From positions 1 to 64,000 of the forward strand of contig NZ_PYGK01000025.1 in assembly GCF_003014595.1 (NCBI RefSeq): a stretch of 64,000 nucleotides of DNA, written 5' to 3'. The notes beneath the pieces are model-generated. The model searched no databases and was not told the origin of the DNA. It saw only the letters and a program-made list of their open reading frames with translations. The translations under genes and the position numbers were made by a program. The stretch comes from Chitinophaga ginsengisoli. Lineage in GTDB: Bacteria; Bacteroidota; Bacteroidia; Chitinophagales; Chitinophagaceae. This document shows, piece by piece, positions 41,900-50,441 of the stretch; position 1 is the first letter of the stretch, and each line of letters opens with the position of its first letter.

Positions 41900-43060
41900 C
41901 TAGTTTTTTGTGCTGAGTGTGGTGGCTTTTACCGGTGTGTTGCCGGCAGTGAATTTATCTTTAAGTTGAGTAAATCTTTGTTCAATGAAATGAAAGCTGC
42001 ATAGTGCGAAAGCATACACAATCGGTACATCTATCAGGAATAACCAGTACTTGTTGCTTTCGCTGACAGGGATCCATCGTTCTACCAGCTGCGTTTGTAT
42101 GACCCAATGCAAAATGTACATACCGTATGAAACCTTCCCGATAGCTACCAGGATATTGTTCTCAAATATTTTCTTTACAAAATTGCCTAATACACTGCTG
42201 TAGGACGAGACCAGCAGCAACACCAGGGAGGCGGTAAACAGGTTCAGCACCGTATAATACCAGACATGCTGATAACTGTTCACATCCCCGAAGTTGTACC
42301 CCATAGAGGTAGGCAGCGAATGCCCGTGACTTTCGTAAAAGTAATTGACCATGCCTGCACCCAGCGCCAGTACGACACACAATGCAAATAACCACTGCGG
42401 ACGTTTGATCCGGTCTTTCAGTCCCAGCAAAGGAATAGCCAGTCCGGTAAAAAAGGCGTCCAGGTGACTGAGCGGAAACCAGTAGATCACATCGAACACT
42501 TCAAAGGGCGTCTTACCGTTTTGCGCCAGGTAATTACCAAAAGACCAGCGGAAGAGCGGCCCTGCTATCAATACTATTACGAGCAATCTCCGCAGGGAGG
42601 GCCGGGAAAGCAGGAAAACAATAAAAGGGAAGAACAGGTAAAACTGCTCTTCAACACAGAGCGACCAGAAATGTGTGTACACCGGGCTTTCATGCCAGCT
42701 GTTACTGATCCTGGTCAGGTTGAAGGTATAGGAGTATAAGTAGGGCAGGTCCCTGAAATAACCGGGAGGGAAAGCCGTAAACAGACAGATGACCACAAAT
42801 ACCGTAAGGTAAATGTAGTACAACGGGAAAATGCGCAGGCTTCTCCTTATCCAGAACTTTTTGAGGCGTTGGGGCAGCGGGGATGGTTTATCCTTTTCCT
42901 TCAGCAGTATACTGCTGATAAGAAAACCGGAGAGTACAAAGAAAAGCTGCACCCCCATCCAGCCAAAGCGGATCACGCCGAAATGGAATGCCATTACCAG
43001 CAGTATCGCAATGGCACGAACGCCATCCAGGCTTTTTATATAGTTGGTCTGTGTTTGCAT
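41900..43060 (-). CDS. OafA/YrhL-type membrane acyltransferase
   Basis: 386 residues with about ten membrane helices. Acyltransferase-3 marks: the start SLDGVRAIAILLVMAFHFG (catalytic-region His near residue 26) and GVQLFFVLSGFLISSILL (about 36-53). RRSLRIFPLYYIYL (about 72-85) is the third typical block. It transfers acyl groups, usually O-acetyl, to sugars at the inner membrane. Its ATG overlaps the stop of the upstream GT-C-like gene (TAATG at 43058-43062), so translation is coupled. It probably decorates the polysaccharide made by this locus. Confidence 0.92.
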   Translation of the reverse strand: MQTQTNYIKSLDGVRAIAILLVMAFHFGVIRFGWMGVQLFFVLSGFLISSILLKEKDKPSPLPQRLKKFWIRRSLRIFPLYYIYLTVFVVICLFTAFPPGYFRDLPYLYSYTFNLTRISNSWHESPVYTHFWSLCVEEQFYLFFPFIVFLLSRPSLRRLLVIVLIAGPLFRWSFGNYLAQNGKTPFEVFDVIYWFPLSHLDAFFTGLAIPLLGLKDRIKRPQWLFALCVVLALGAGMVNYFYESHGHSLPTSMGYNFGDVNSYQHVWYYTVLNLFTASLVLLLVSSYSSVLGNFVKKIFENNILVAIGKVSYGMYILHWVIQTQLVERWIPVSESNKYWLFLIDVPIVYAFALCSFHFIEQRFTQLKDKFTAGNTPVKATTLSTKN

Positions 43061-44742
43061 TACGGTTGAATTGGATAATAGGTGACCGTTACGCCAGGTG
43101 GCAACAATGGTTTGTATGCCGCCAGTTTGTTATACAGGGATGTTGCCTCCGCAGGGTCCACTGCATAAAAGAACACCTCGTCTCCACCGCAGATCACGTT
43201 GTTGGCGATCTTCCAGGAAGCGACCTTTTTCCATTGCTGCAGCAGCGTGCTGTCAAACCATGTGTCATATACCACTGCGATCTTCACCTGCTCCCTGTTT
43301 GTAAACTGCTGCAGGAACTGCGGAGAATATTGTCCATGGAGTTTTCCGGCAGCTACCACGTTGTTACCCAGCCCCCAGAGATCCAATATCCTGTTTTCAG
43401 ACAGGTAACTTACGGCGCCCACATCATTTGCGGCTACTGCCGTATGCTGATAGCTGGTTTCCAGGAAACGTCCCATCTGGTACTGCTGCTCATAGATATT
43501 ACGTGATGCCAGCGGCAGGTTATGAAAGGCGCCCGCAGCTCTCAATGGCAGCGGTGCAAATGCAAAGAGCAAGAGGAAGGCGCCCGCTGCTTTCTCCAGC
43601 AGGGAGTAATGCCGTTGACTGCGCTTTAGCTGACGATAGTAGTAATACAACAGTATAGCTACTACCGTTATATCCAGCGCCAGCAGGTAAGCCTCATACC
43701 GGAATAACCAGCCCACCGCGGCCAAAGCCATATGCAGGAAGGTGTTGATCAGCGGGATGCAGGCCAGTTGTTTTACCTTACCGATCGTATTGACGTTGTC
43801 GTTATCCGGCCGCAGTAATATGATCAACGTAGGGATGATCAGCAGCATTCTTACCACCGTCGTACCTGAAAGCGATGAAGAGCCCTCAGGGTAATATTTG
43901 TTGGTAAAGATGTTCACCATGGTATTATTGCCATACAGCAGTTTGTACACAATAATCTCCTGCAGGCTGCTCATTAGCTGTGAGGGGCCGCCTGCCAGTT
44001 TGCTGGCTTTCAGTAATACAGAGTTGGGCAGGAAATAACCGCCATGTCGTACAGAGATATAGCCGAATACGATCAGCGGTACCAGCGAGAGTGCCAGTAC
44101 TACGCTGGTCTGCTGCCAGCGCCTGTTATAAATGCCGGCTACTATTATCCCGGCTAGCAGGAATAAGGATTCGAAGCGGGCCAGGATAGCTAGTCCGGAT
44201 ACCAGCGACAGTAGCAAAACCTGGTTGCGGGTGGTATTGTCTGGTGTCAGAAAAGCAACAGACAGGTATAACATCCACATGGCCAGGAAGGCATGCAACA
44301 TATGTTCCATACCACTTGCCACCATCACTGGTACCGGTACCAGTATGACAAGCGAAATCAGCGTAATACATCTGATGGCAGCCGGCAGACTGAAGCGCCG
44401 TAAGAGCTTATCAGTCATGATCACCAGCAGGAAAGCAAAACACACATTGATATAAAACGGCATCCAGATACTGTTGATACCTGCTTTAAAAAATGTGGCC
44501 AGTAGAAGGGTATACAAAGGGGAGGAGCTGGCTGCGCTGAATTCCTGCGCATTGATGCCCCATACACCATGCAATGCGAAGTTTTTTGCAATAGACAGGT
44601 GAATGAAGGTGTCATCCAGCGGATAACAGAAATGGCCACCCGTCTGCACCAGTACCTGACGGCAGGCCATGACCAGCAATACTGCCAGCAGCAGTAAAGT
44701 GGTCATGACAGGGTAGTTTTTTTGGACGTAATATCTCATCAT
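43060..44742 (-). CDS. Multi-pass GT-C-like membrane protein of the exopolysaccharide locus
   Basis: 560 residues with about 10-12 hydrophobic helices and a soluble C-terminal part of about 150 residues. The first extracellular loop contains YPLDDTFIHLSIAKNFALHG, an acidic DD motif in the place used by GT-C glycosyltransferases that take lipid-linked sugars. The C-terminal part includes VAANDVGAVSYLSENRILDLWGLGN, seen in related uncharacterised membrane proteins. It probably transfers sugars in the periplasm; substrate and exact family are not certain. It starts 13 bases after the TolC-like gene stop and overlaps the acyltransferase by one base. Confidence 0.75.
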   Translation of the reverse strand: MMRYYVQKNYPVMTTLLLLAVLLVMACRQVLVQTGGHFCYPLDDTFIHLSIAKNFALHGVWGINAQEFSAASSSPLYTLLLATFFKAGINSIWMPFYINVCFAFLLVIMTDKLLRRFSLPAAIRCITLISLVILVPVPVMVASGMEHMLHAFLAMWMLYLSVAFLTPDNTTRNQVLLLSLVSGLAILARFESLFLLAGIIVAGIYNRRWQQTSVVLALSLVPLIVFGYISVRHGGYFLPNSVLLKASKLAGGPSQLMSSLQEIIVYKLLYGNNTMVNIFTNKYYPEGSSSLSGTTVVRMLLIIPTLIILLRPDNDNVNTIGKVKQLACIPLINTFLHMALAAVGWLFRYEAYLLALDITVVAILLYYYYRQLKRSQRHYSLLEKAAGAFLLLFAFAPLPLRAAGAFHNLPLASRNIYEQQYQMGRFLETSYQHTAVAANDVGAVSYLSENRILDLWGLGNNVVAAGKLHGQYSPQFLQQFTNREQVKIAVVYDTWFDSTLLQQWKKVASWKIANNVICGGDEVFFYAVDPAEATSLYNKLAAYKPLLPPGVTVTYYPIQP

Positions 44743-44754
44743 CCCTTGATTGCA

Positions 44755-45483
44755 CTATTTGTTAAAGGTCCGCGCCTGTGATTGTAATACTGCTTCTTCG
44801 AAGCTGATACCGATCAGTTTTTCCAGTTCTATCTTTGCCTGCCTGATATCCCTTTCCAACATTACCTTTCTAACCATCTCCTCATTATAGCTTCTGTAGG
44901 CGATGTTCAGGGTTTCTACAGATACTTCCTTATCACCGGCAGAGAACTTCTCTTCAGTTTGTTTGTAGTGGTTGTACACATCTTCCAGCAATGGTACTTC
45001 CAGCTCCAGCATTTTTTTATTGGCAGCATACAGTTCATATGCGTTGAGTACATCTGCCTTTATTTTCAACTGCTCTTCCTCTTTCATATTCATGACCACT
45101 TTCCGCTCAGTCCTGGCGATCTTCACATCGTTAGGGATGGAAACGAAACTACCAAGAGGTATAGTCAGTGAAAAGTTATACCTGGGGAAGAACGTTGAAT
45201 TACTACTGCTGTTTTTCAGTGTGTATTCGTTCAGGTTTCCATATGCCTGAAAGAGGTTGGCCCATCCTGCTGCGGCTTTGTTCTGTTGATACTTGGCAAT
45301 TTTAGCCTTGTTGTCGTACACCTTCAATGCGGGGTTTTGCATAGCAAGTTCTACTAATACGGCTTTCAATTGTGCTACTTCAGGTGGATCGGTGAGAGGG
45401 ATATAAAGGCTGGATTCCTTTTTCTGTGCCTGCACAGATATACAGAACGCCAAGCCAATAATGAATAAAAGTCCCTTTTTCAT
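44755..45483 (-). CDS. Short TolC-like (outer membrane efflux-type) periplasmic protein
   Basis: 242 residues with a signal peptide (about 1-19, ending VQAQ). The rest is mainly helical with the heptad character of TolC-family periplasmic hairpins: ELAMQNPALKVYDNKAKIAKYQQNKAAAGWANLFQ (about 47-81) is a typical front repeat, and RDIRQAKIELEKLIGISFEE the back. A full TolC protomer has about 420-480 residues in two such repeats, so this is about one half. It may function as a hexamer or a non-channel scaffold in polysaccharide export. It lies 6 bases after the polymerase-like gene on the same strand. Confidence 0.75.
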   Translation of the reverse strand: MKKGLLFIIGLAFCISVQAQKKESSLYIPLTDPPEVAQLKAVLVELAMQNPALKVYDNKAKIAKYQQNKAAAGWANLFQAYGNLNEYTLKNSSSNSTFFPRYNFSLTIPLGSFVSIPNDVKIARTERKVVMNMKEEEQLKIKADVLNAYELYAANKKMLELEVPLLEDVYNHYKQTEEKFSAGDKEVSVETLNIAYRSYNEEMVRKVMLERDIRQAKIELEKLIGISFEEAVLQSQARTFNK

Positions 45484-45489
45484 ACTGTA

Positions 45490-46932
45490 TTATTTAGATG
45501 TTGAAAGATTATATCTTACATTAAGGGTGATGCCCAGAATTGCATTAAGGAAAATAGAAGATTCCACCAGCCCTGCCGCTTCCTGTGCGTACTGGGCCAC
45601 AAGGATAGCATACATCACCGCAGCGATGCCTATCAGCAATAACCTGTTCAGTTCATTTTCCTCGTTGAAATAATTCTTAACGGCGTAATGAATGCCCATA
45701 TAGGTATAGATACAGGTGATAATCAGCCCTATCCATCCCAGCTCCATTGCCGCACGCAGGTAACCGCTGTCGGGTTGTACTCCTGCCATTGGGTGACCGG
45801 GATTATAGGTGACCCCGTCTCCGCCTACCGTCATCACCCCACCACCGATGGGATGTGCGTACAAATAGGGTTGGATATTATGCCTGTTCACATCACGGAG
45901 ATTGAGCGATTCATCCTGGCTGCCCATAAATGCGGTGCGGATGCGGATGATGGTCGGACTGCTGTAAAAAGGTCCGAACAGGATAGCCAGCATACCGAAA
46001 GTAAAAATGGCAGCAGCGATCAGGGTATTCCTGTTATGCAGGTTCACCAGGAAGAATAGTAACAGTCCAACGGGCAACATCACATATGCGGTACGGGTGC
46101 CAGAGTAACCGAGCGCCAACAGATGAACTACTATAATAAAAAGCAGCAAAAACTTTTTAGGGAAGCTGATGATCTTCTGGCTGGCGGTAAGCAATATGAT
46201 ACTGATGATAACGCCGCAGGCCATCAGCACACCAAAAGCCGCAGGGTCTGCCATGAAGGAAAAAATCCTCGCACGTCCCTGTATCATCACCGTCTTGAAC
46301 TTGTCAGGGTTCATGGCCACATAAGCCCTTTCAAAGGGCAGCAGCCCCACCGCCTGTTGCAGACAGCCGTACAGCGCTGCTGCGGTAGATAGTGCCAGCC
46401 AGAATTTGAAGAACTTGTTGATCTGTACCCAGTCGCTCAGCACTTTCATGGTGAGGAACAGGAAGATGAAGTTGCGGATATATACCCTGATAAAAATGAA
46501 CCAACCCTGTATGGACAACATATTGGGATTGAAGAACTGTATCAGCAGGTAGGCCGTATACAGGTACAATACCAGCAGGAGGGGGTCTTTAAAATAGGGC
46601 ACATTGGACTTCTCCCTGCTTTTCTTGTCGAAGATGGCGCCTGCCAGCATCAGCAGCAGGAAAGCGTCCATGGCAACACCCACAGGCATTGTTGTTCCGG
46701 CCATTCTTTCCGGCACGTGGGCGCACATTGAAACAGTGATGTATATGTAATAGCCAAGACGGAAGTTCATGGCACTGATCACTGCGAGTACCAGCCCAAT
46801 GATGCCGCCGAATACCGCCATACTGAGTTTGGCGTCCATAGACGATACGTAGGCGATAACAGGGACTGCAAGCACCCAAAGCAGGATGAACAGGTATATT
46901 ACGGTGTTTTTCTTAGCCTGTTGACTGAGCAT
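45490..46932 (-). CDS. O-antigen ligase / Wzy polymerase-like membrane protein
   Basis: 480 residues with about 11-12 helices. The long periplasmic loop after about residue 325 with LNLRDVNRHNIQPYLYAHPIGGGVMTVGGDGVT and the arginine-rich start (RIRTAFMG) fits the Wzy_C domain of O-antigen ligases and exopolysaccharide polymerases. It should join repeat units at the periplasmic face. The first gene in a tight minus-strand group (this gene, TolC-like, GT-C-like, acyltransferase, esterase). A 38-codon gene lies just upstream. Confidence 0.85.
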   Translation of the reverse strand: MLSQQAKKNTVIYLFILLWVLAVPVIAYVSSMDAKLSMAVFGGIIGLVLAVISAMNFRLGYYIYITVSMCAHVPERMAGTTMPVGVAMDAFLLLMLAGAIFDKKSREKSNVPYFKDPLLLVLYLYTAYLLIQFFNPNMLSIQGWFIFIRVYIRNFIFLFLTMKVLSDWVQINKFFKFWLALSTAAALYGCLQQAVGLLPFERAYVAMNPDKFKTVMIQGRARIFSFMADPAAFGVLMACGVIISIILLTASQKIISFPKKFLLLFIIVVHLLALGYSGTRTAYVMLPVGLLLFFLVNLHNRNTLIAAAIFTFGMLAILFGPFYSSPTIIRIRTAFMGSQDESLNLRDVNRHNIQPYLYAHPIGGGVMTVGGDGVTYNPGHPMAGVQPDSGYLRAAMELGWIGLIITCIYTYMGIHYAVKNYFNEENELNRLLLIGIAAVMYAILVAQYAQEAAGLVESSIFLNAILGITLNVRYNLSTSK

Positions 46933-46947
46933 AATAATCTGGATACT

Positions 46948-47064
46948 TTAAAAAAACATGATCTTCATAAATAGCATTATCATCGTCAGCGCCACAAAAA
47001 TCATCAGCATCGTTTGATGGAATGCCTTGCTGATGCCGGGTGTATATTTCCTTTTTACGGGCAT
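46948..47064 (-). CDS. 38-residue single-span membrane peptide
   Basis: Start ATG at 47064-47062 overlaps the TAA stop of the upstream acyltransferase (TAATG), a coupling seen elsewhere in this locus (43060, 61066). The product is 38 residues: a basic N-terminus MPVKRKYTPGISKAF, then one hydrophobic helix rich in Met, Leu and Ile (about 19-33), and KIMFF. The stop at 46948 leaves 15 bases to the polymerase-like gene, so it fills the gap in the operon. No family is recognised. It could be an assembly or regulatory subunit of the polymerase complex, but that is inference. Confidence 0.6.
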   Translation of the reverse strand: MPVKRKYTPGISKAFHQTMLMIFVALTMIMLFMKIMFF

Positions 47065-48155
47065 TACAAATGTGTTTTTTGGGTGACCATCTCCGTTTGA
47101 TGAGGATTGTATGGTTTGGCCTTAAAGGGCCCAGTAAACAGGAAGCCCAGCTTCAGCTGCATACATATCCGGTAAACGACGATGGAAAAGAAAATGGCGA
47201 TAAAGATCAGCAACAGTAACAACAGCACTATATGTTGTTTCATCATAGTCGCGATCAGGAAATACCTGATCACCGCTACAATGGGGACATGCAACAGGTA
47301 TATATACAAGGAGTAATGCCCGAACGTTTTCAGGAAGGGCAATGCATTATACTTCGCCAGCTGGAAGGATAGCATGATCGTAAACAGGCTGCCTACCAGC
47401 GCTATGCCCGCATAGAGGAACAGGTTCATCTGCTGATGATACAGGAAGTAATGCTGGCATACTGCAAATACAGGCAGCAGGATGATCAGTCCATATGCGG
47501 AAGAAAGCTTGTCCTGTACCTTTTCAGAAAAGAAGTAAGTTGCCGTCAGGTTGCCGATACAAAAAAAGATGTAGTGTAAGGCCACATCATACAGGGTGCT
47601 GATACTGTTCACAAGCGGGGCGATAGCCAGTAGTGCCAGCGACACAAGGACCTGGGCGAATTTATCATAACGGAAAAGCTTTGCTACAAGCAAATACAGC
47701 AGGGTTACATTAAACAATGCAAATAAATACCATAACTGGTCAAGATGGCGGGGTTGAATCAAAATGTTCAGGTAATCGGCGCCGGTGCGGCGGGCGTTAA
47801 CAAATGAAGAGAAGATCATCTGAAGGGTAATCTGAATGAAGGCCCACAGAACGTAGGGGTATAATAAGGTATTGACACGGGTAACAAAAAAGCCCATTTC
47901 CCCCTTCCTGGCTATACTTCTTTCGAAGAATAACCCGGAGAGGAGAAAGAACAGGGGCATACGGAAGCTGTAGAACATGTTGTTGCCGTCAATGATCCAT
48001 TGACTGACAGCCATGCCGCTGCTTTTCAATCCGAATAGCACATGTCGGTATACGACGAGAATGATAGCTATGCCTTTTGCATAGTCTATCCATCCCAGCC
48101 GGTTGGCTTGTGGTGGCTTGAAGTTAAACAGTTCTTTGAGTGTTAAGCTTGGCAT
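47064..48155 (-). CDS. Acyltransferase-3 family membrane protein
   Basis: 363 residues with about ten helices. RLGWIDYAKGIAIILVVYRHVLFGL (about 18-42, with the R-H pair) and FYSFRMPLFFLLSGLFFERS (about 61-80) are the two conserved acyltransferase-3 blocks. The order and length resemble the YeaN/WcaF-like O-acetyl or succinyl transferases of polysaccharide loci. It is distinct from the OafA-type gene at 41900. It starts 18 bases after the Wzc-like gene stop, and its own stop overlaps the 38-codon gene. Confidence 0.88.
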   Translation of the reverse strand: MPSLTLKELFNFKPPQANRLGWIDYAKGIAIILVVYRHVLFGLKSSGMAVSQWIIDGNNMFYSFRMPLFFLLSGLFFERSIARKGEMGFFVTRVNTLLYPYVLWAFIQITLQMIFSSFVNARRTGADYLNILIQPRHLDQLWYLFALFNVTLLYLLVAKLFRYDKFAQVLVSLALLAIAPLVNSISTLYDVALHYIFFCIGNLTATYFFSEKVQDKLSSAYGLIILLPVFAVCQHYFLYHQQMNLFLYAGIALVGSLFTIMLSFQLAKYNALPFLKTFGHYSLYIYLLHVPIVAVIRYFLIATMMKQHIVLLLLLLIFIAIFFSIVVYRICMQLKLGFLFTGPFKAKPYNPHQTEMVTQKTHL

Positions 48156-48173
48156 TGTTAAGTAAACTTTTGA

Positions 48174-50363
48174 TTATAATTCGAGGTATTCTTCCTGGAC
48201 ATTGTTCAGTACTGCTCCCACGAACTTATCACCAAGGGTCTCAAAAAACTGTGTCGATTCACGGTCGACCTGGGTTAACGCTAACTTGGATGAGAAAACT
48301 GCTATGACACCATCCACGTATTGCGCCAGCTCTTTACTATCGGTATAGTCATTTAGCGGGGCGCCTTCCAGCAGGACGAAGTCATAGTAATTTGTCAGGA
48401 AGGGGAGATAGTTTAAGAGGTTATTCTTCGGTAAGATCTCTGACGGGGTATAGTCGCCACCTTTACAACCGATCACTTCAATGCCAGATACAGGATAGGT
48501 GGTTACAATCGCCTTTACTTTGTCAATGCTCAGCTCTGTTGCAGGAACGGAGAATGTTTCCAATGTCGGCGCTGCCTCCATCTGTACGGTGAGGTCATTA
48601 TTACAGAAATTAGTGTCTATTACCAGCACATTTTTGTTGCTGAGGCTCAGGCTGTATGCCAGCGCCTGTGTAAGGGTGGTTTTACCCTGACGCGCTTCTG
48701 TACTGGTCATCAGGAATGACTTTTTACCGCTGCTTTCCACTTCATACCGCAGTTTGCGCAGCAACTCACGGAAGGTGTTCTGACGCTGTTTGGAATGCTT
48801 GTCAGAGATCGTTGTTTTCTGCAATACTTCCAGGATGCTGTATTTGTTCAGGTCAGCATGATTTACGCTGCTGATCAGGCGGAGGTCCAGGTGCTTCTCA
48901 AACACAGAAGGCGACTTCAGTGAACCGTCCAGGAATTCCATCAGCAGTACAATGAAAGAGGTCATCAGGAAGGTGGAGATACCTGCCATACCCATGATGA
49001 TCATACGTTTGGAAGACTCCGGTTTGAAGGCGGGCTGTCCTTTCAGGATCTGTTTGAAGTTGACATCCGGAGTGGTCCGGTTGTCCTGTGCCGCATTCAG
49101 CTTTTCCTTCAGCTTATTGTATTCTTCCTGTGCCATGTCCACTTCGGCCTGCAGACCGCTTACGGTAGCTTCCTTATTGGCATAAGAACCTACGGAACCT
49201 TTCAGTTTGCCGATCTGGGCCTGTAGTGCGCTTATATTCAGGCTGGAGGCGTTCAGCTGTGCTTCGAGATTGGCTTTTTCCTGTATTAAGGCATCTTTGG
49301 TGGTAGCAGTCTGTGTACCGGTGTTGGCAGCGCCCAGTTTCTTCTGGAGCTGTGCACGCAGTCCGGCCAGTTTGGTGTTCAGCGCTTCATCATTAGTGCC
49401 TTTCCTTGTCAGTTCTGTATTGAGATCATTGATCTCTCTACGTAGATCGATGATCTCACTGTTATTGTTGGTAAAAACGGTTTTGCCCTGGCTGGCGGCA
49501 GCAAGACGCTGGGTTACGCTCTGCAGGGAAGAGTTGATGGTATTGTAGTTAGCCCTTTCATCAGAAAGGCCCTTTTCAAACTGTTTGATCAGGTCCAGTT
49601 CATTACCGCTGGCGGTTTCTACATTGAGCAGGCCTTCGGATGATTTGTATAAACGAAGTGCTTCTACTTTTTTATCCAGTTCAGCTTTCTTTTGTCTTAC
49701 CAGTTCATCGAAAGACTCCACGCTTTCTACTGATCTTTCTGTGCGCATACTCCTGTAGTAACGCAGGAACTCGCGGTAAGCCGTATTTACAGTATAAGCG
49801 GCCTGCTCAGGATTTTCTGCCATGGCTACGATCTCCAGGTAGTCCGTACGTTGTACGCGGGAGGTATTCAGTCTTTTACGGATAGATTCGTAGTCATATT
49901 TAAACAGTTTGAGAAAGGCCAGGATATTCCTTTCAACCGGGTTGTAAGAGGAGAGTACCTGCAGCGAGTCAAGCTTGCCACGCAGTATCTCTACGGCGGC
50001 CTGTTTGTCTACCGCTTTATAGGCGTCTGAACTCAGGTCTTTTTCCTGCAGGCGGACGAAGGGTTTAGTGCTGGTCAGGTCATGAATAAGCAGGTCGTAA
50101 GACAGCATGCCGATCACCACCGGTGAGTTGATGGTTTCGATCACGTTGTCAAACTTCACGTCTGTTTCAAAGATATTGACATTCTCGTCGCGGAGTTTCA
50201 CCTGGTCATTGATAGTGAACCCGGTAGCAATCTGGGTTACGGAAGCATACATTCTCGGCTTGCCAAGGGTAAAAAACAGGGCGGCAACAATGGCAATGAT
50301 GGTACTGATAATGATCCACCATTTCTTTTTCAGCAGGGCCTTTATGAAATATATTATATCCAT
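48174..50363 (-). CDS. Wzc-like polysaccharide co-polymerase with an altered ATPase domain
   Basis: 729 residues. TM1 (about 13-34) and TM2 (about 455-477) bracket a periplasmic Wzz domain with long coiled coils (about 200-440). The C-terminal domain (about 530-729) is BY-kinase-like: TSTEARQGKTTL keeps the Walker A GKT but not the PGEG form, the A' strand reads VLVIDTNFCNND rather than IDADLR, and the Walker B strand reads YDFVLLEGAP where DTPP is usual. The C-terminus has only one tyrosine (QEEYLEL) instead of a Tyr cluster. It therefore probably controls chain length but may not autophosphorylate. The first gene of the minus-strand group, with a terminator upstream separating it from the giant gene. 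Confidence 0.88.
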   Translation of the reverse strand: MDIIYFIKALLKKKWWIIISTIIAIVAALFFTLGKPRMYASVTQIATGFTINDQVKLRDENVNIFETDVKFDNVIETINSPVVIGMLSYDLLIHDLTSTKPFVRLQEKDLSSDAYKAVDKQAAVEILRGKLDSLQVLSSYNPVERNILAFLKLFKYDYESIRKRLNTSRVQRTDYLEIVAMAENPEQAAYTVNTAYREFLRYYRSMRTERSVESVESFDELVRQKKAELDKKVEALRLYKSSEGLLNVETASGNELDLIKQFEKGLSDERANYNTINSSLQSVTQRLAAASQGKTVFTNNNSEIIDLRREINDLNTELTRKGTNDEALNTKLAGLRAQLQKKLGAANTGTQTATTKDALIQEKANLEAQLNASSLNISALQAQIGKLKGSVGSYANKEATVSGLQAEVDMAQEEYNKLKEKLNAAQDNRTTPDVNFKQILKGQPAFKPESSKRMIIMGMAGISTFLMTSFIVLLMEFLDGSLKSPSVFEKHLDLRLISSVNHADLNKYSILEVLQKTTISDKHSKQRQNTFRELLRKLRYEVESSGKKSFLMTSTEARQGKTTLTQALAYSLSLSNKNVLVIDTNFCNNDLTVQMEAAPTLETFSVPATELSIDKVKAIVTTYPVSGIEVIGCKGGDYTPSEILPKNNLLNYLPFLTNYYDFVLLEGAPLNDYTDSKELAQYVDGVIAVFSSKLALTQVDRESTQFFETLGDKFVGAVLNNVQEEYLEL

Positions 50364-50395
50364 ATTAATTGTAATTATTTAACATCTGTAGCGTG

Positions 50396-50418
50396 CAAAA
50401 AAATCCGGTTGCCCGGAC
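50396..50418 (-). terminator. Terminator after the giant T9SS gene
   Basis: On the minus strand TCCGG-GCAA-CCGGA is followed by seven T residues (A-run 50397-50403 on plus). It lies 24 bases after the stop at 50442. A short stem, but well placed. Confidence 0.55.
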
Positions 50419-50441
50419 TTTTTGGGAGAAACTGGTAAAGC

